A stretch of 15,659 nt of DNA from positions 1 to 15,659 of the forward strand of contig VMTI01000291.1 of NCBI GenBank assembly GCA_013791675.1. The letters are read 5' to 3'. The notes below the pieces were generated by a model that was not told the origin of the DNA, searched no databases, and saw nothing but the letters and a program-made list of their open reading frames with translations. The position numbers and the translations under genes were made by a program. Each line of letters starts with the position of its first letter. The first letter of the stretch is position 1. Positions 15,449-15,659 of this stretch are shown in pieces. This DNA is from a bacterium. Lineage in GTDB: Bacteria > CG03.

Positions 15449-15659
15449 AGAATAAAAAATATAAATGCAGATCAATAAGTCACGAAAGTCCCGGCTACGC
15501 CGGATTGGCACTATGTATTATAACGGCGTTCGCGATGTTTGTGTCGGCGGCGTATGCCGCTGATATATACCTGACTAATTCAAGTTTTGAAGACGGCACG
15601 CTTAGCGGCTGGGCTATGGCAGAAAAGACTACCACTGGCGTCAAAGCTTCATCCGATCA
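15445..15659 (+). CDS. Secreted protein, 5' part (same family as the giant protein)
   Basis: 71 codons are visible before the window ends. The protein starts MKNKKYKCRSISH, has a hydrophobic core (LALCIITAFAMFVSAAYA, cleavage near residue 38), then DIYLTNSSFEDGTLSGW, the same jelly-roll opening as in the giant protein (NPDYETGDITGW). It is therefore probably another large surface protein of the same kind. The n-region contains ESPGYAG, encoded around an imperfect palindrome (ccggc-tac-gccgg, 15494-15506). It begins by ATGA overlap with hepT and has only a weak GAAG ahead of it. Confidence 0.8.
   Translation, partial: MKNKKYKCRSISHESPGYAGLALCIITAFAMFVSAAYAADIYLTNSSFEDGTLSGWAMAEKTTTGVKASSD

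Noticed and set aside
1..15659. tRNA, rRNA, transposase or integrase gene
   Set aside because: I saw no tRNA-like cloverleaf, rRNA segment, or recombinase motif in any frame, despite the mobile-looking small genes.

Overview
The window looks like part of a chromosome from an uncultivated Gram-negative bacterium. It combines PorV/UPF0164-type outer-membrane proteins, giant secreted proteins built from Fn3 and lamin-tail domains with a FlgD/T9SS-like C-terminus, and many small toxin-antitoxin genes. That combination recalls Elusimicrobiota, Omnitrophota, WOR-3 or Desantisbacteria-like lineages. This is inference from gene content only, and no rRNA or marker gene is present to confirm it. All convincing genes are on the + strand.

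Layout. (1) 1-1617 is an AT-rich block of small accessory genes: the 3' end of a hicB antitoxin, a complete hicA toxin, an orphan signal-peptide ORF (425-529) and two ORF6N-domain genes. (2) 1614-11618 is a 3,334-residue secreted multidomain protein. It has a signal peptide, a jelly-roll module, many Fn3 domains, four lamin-tail domains and a C-terminal sorting-like domain. Its middle is a tandem duplication of a seven-domain block of about 3.34 kb. (3) 11615-12715 encodes a PorV/UPF0164-like beta-barrel, and its stop codon lies at the edge of a palindromic dispersed repeat (12712-12775). (4) 12805-13965 encodes an exported protein made of four SpoVG-like modules in an A-B-C-D (two-by-two) arrangement. 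(5) 14008-14784 encodes a seven-helix membrane protein of unknown function. (6) 14781-15448 is an MNT/HepT (MntA-HepT type) toxin-antitoxin pair. (7) 15445 to the window end is the start of a second secreted protein resembling the giant one.

How the parts work together. Nearly every junction is an ATGA stop/start overlap, so the region reads as one translationally coupled operon in which toxin-antitoxin and ORF6N cassettes sit immediately before the start codons of secreted proteins. The giant protein, the PorV-like barrel and the exported SpoVG-like protein plausibly form a cell-surface set, with the giant as exported cargo and the barrel as its outer-membrane partner. The accessory genes look like later arrivals: 31-nt direct repeats copying the giant gene's 5' end flank the second ORF6N gene, and a truncated signal-peptide copy precedes the first.

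The most unusual signals are four. Matched DNA palindromes lie in the middle of both ORF6N genes, with compensating base changes but read in different frames. The ORF6N cassettes are associated with duplicated gene starts. Four SpoVG-like modules sit behind a signal peptide. Small repeats lie in the N-terminal coding regions of several genes.
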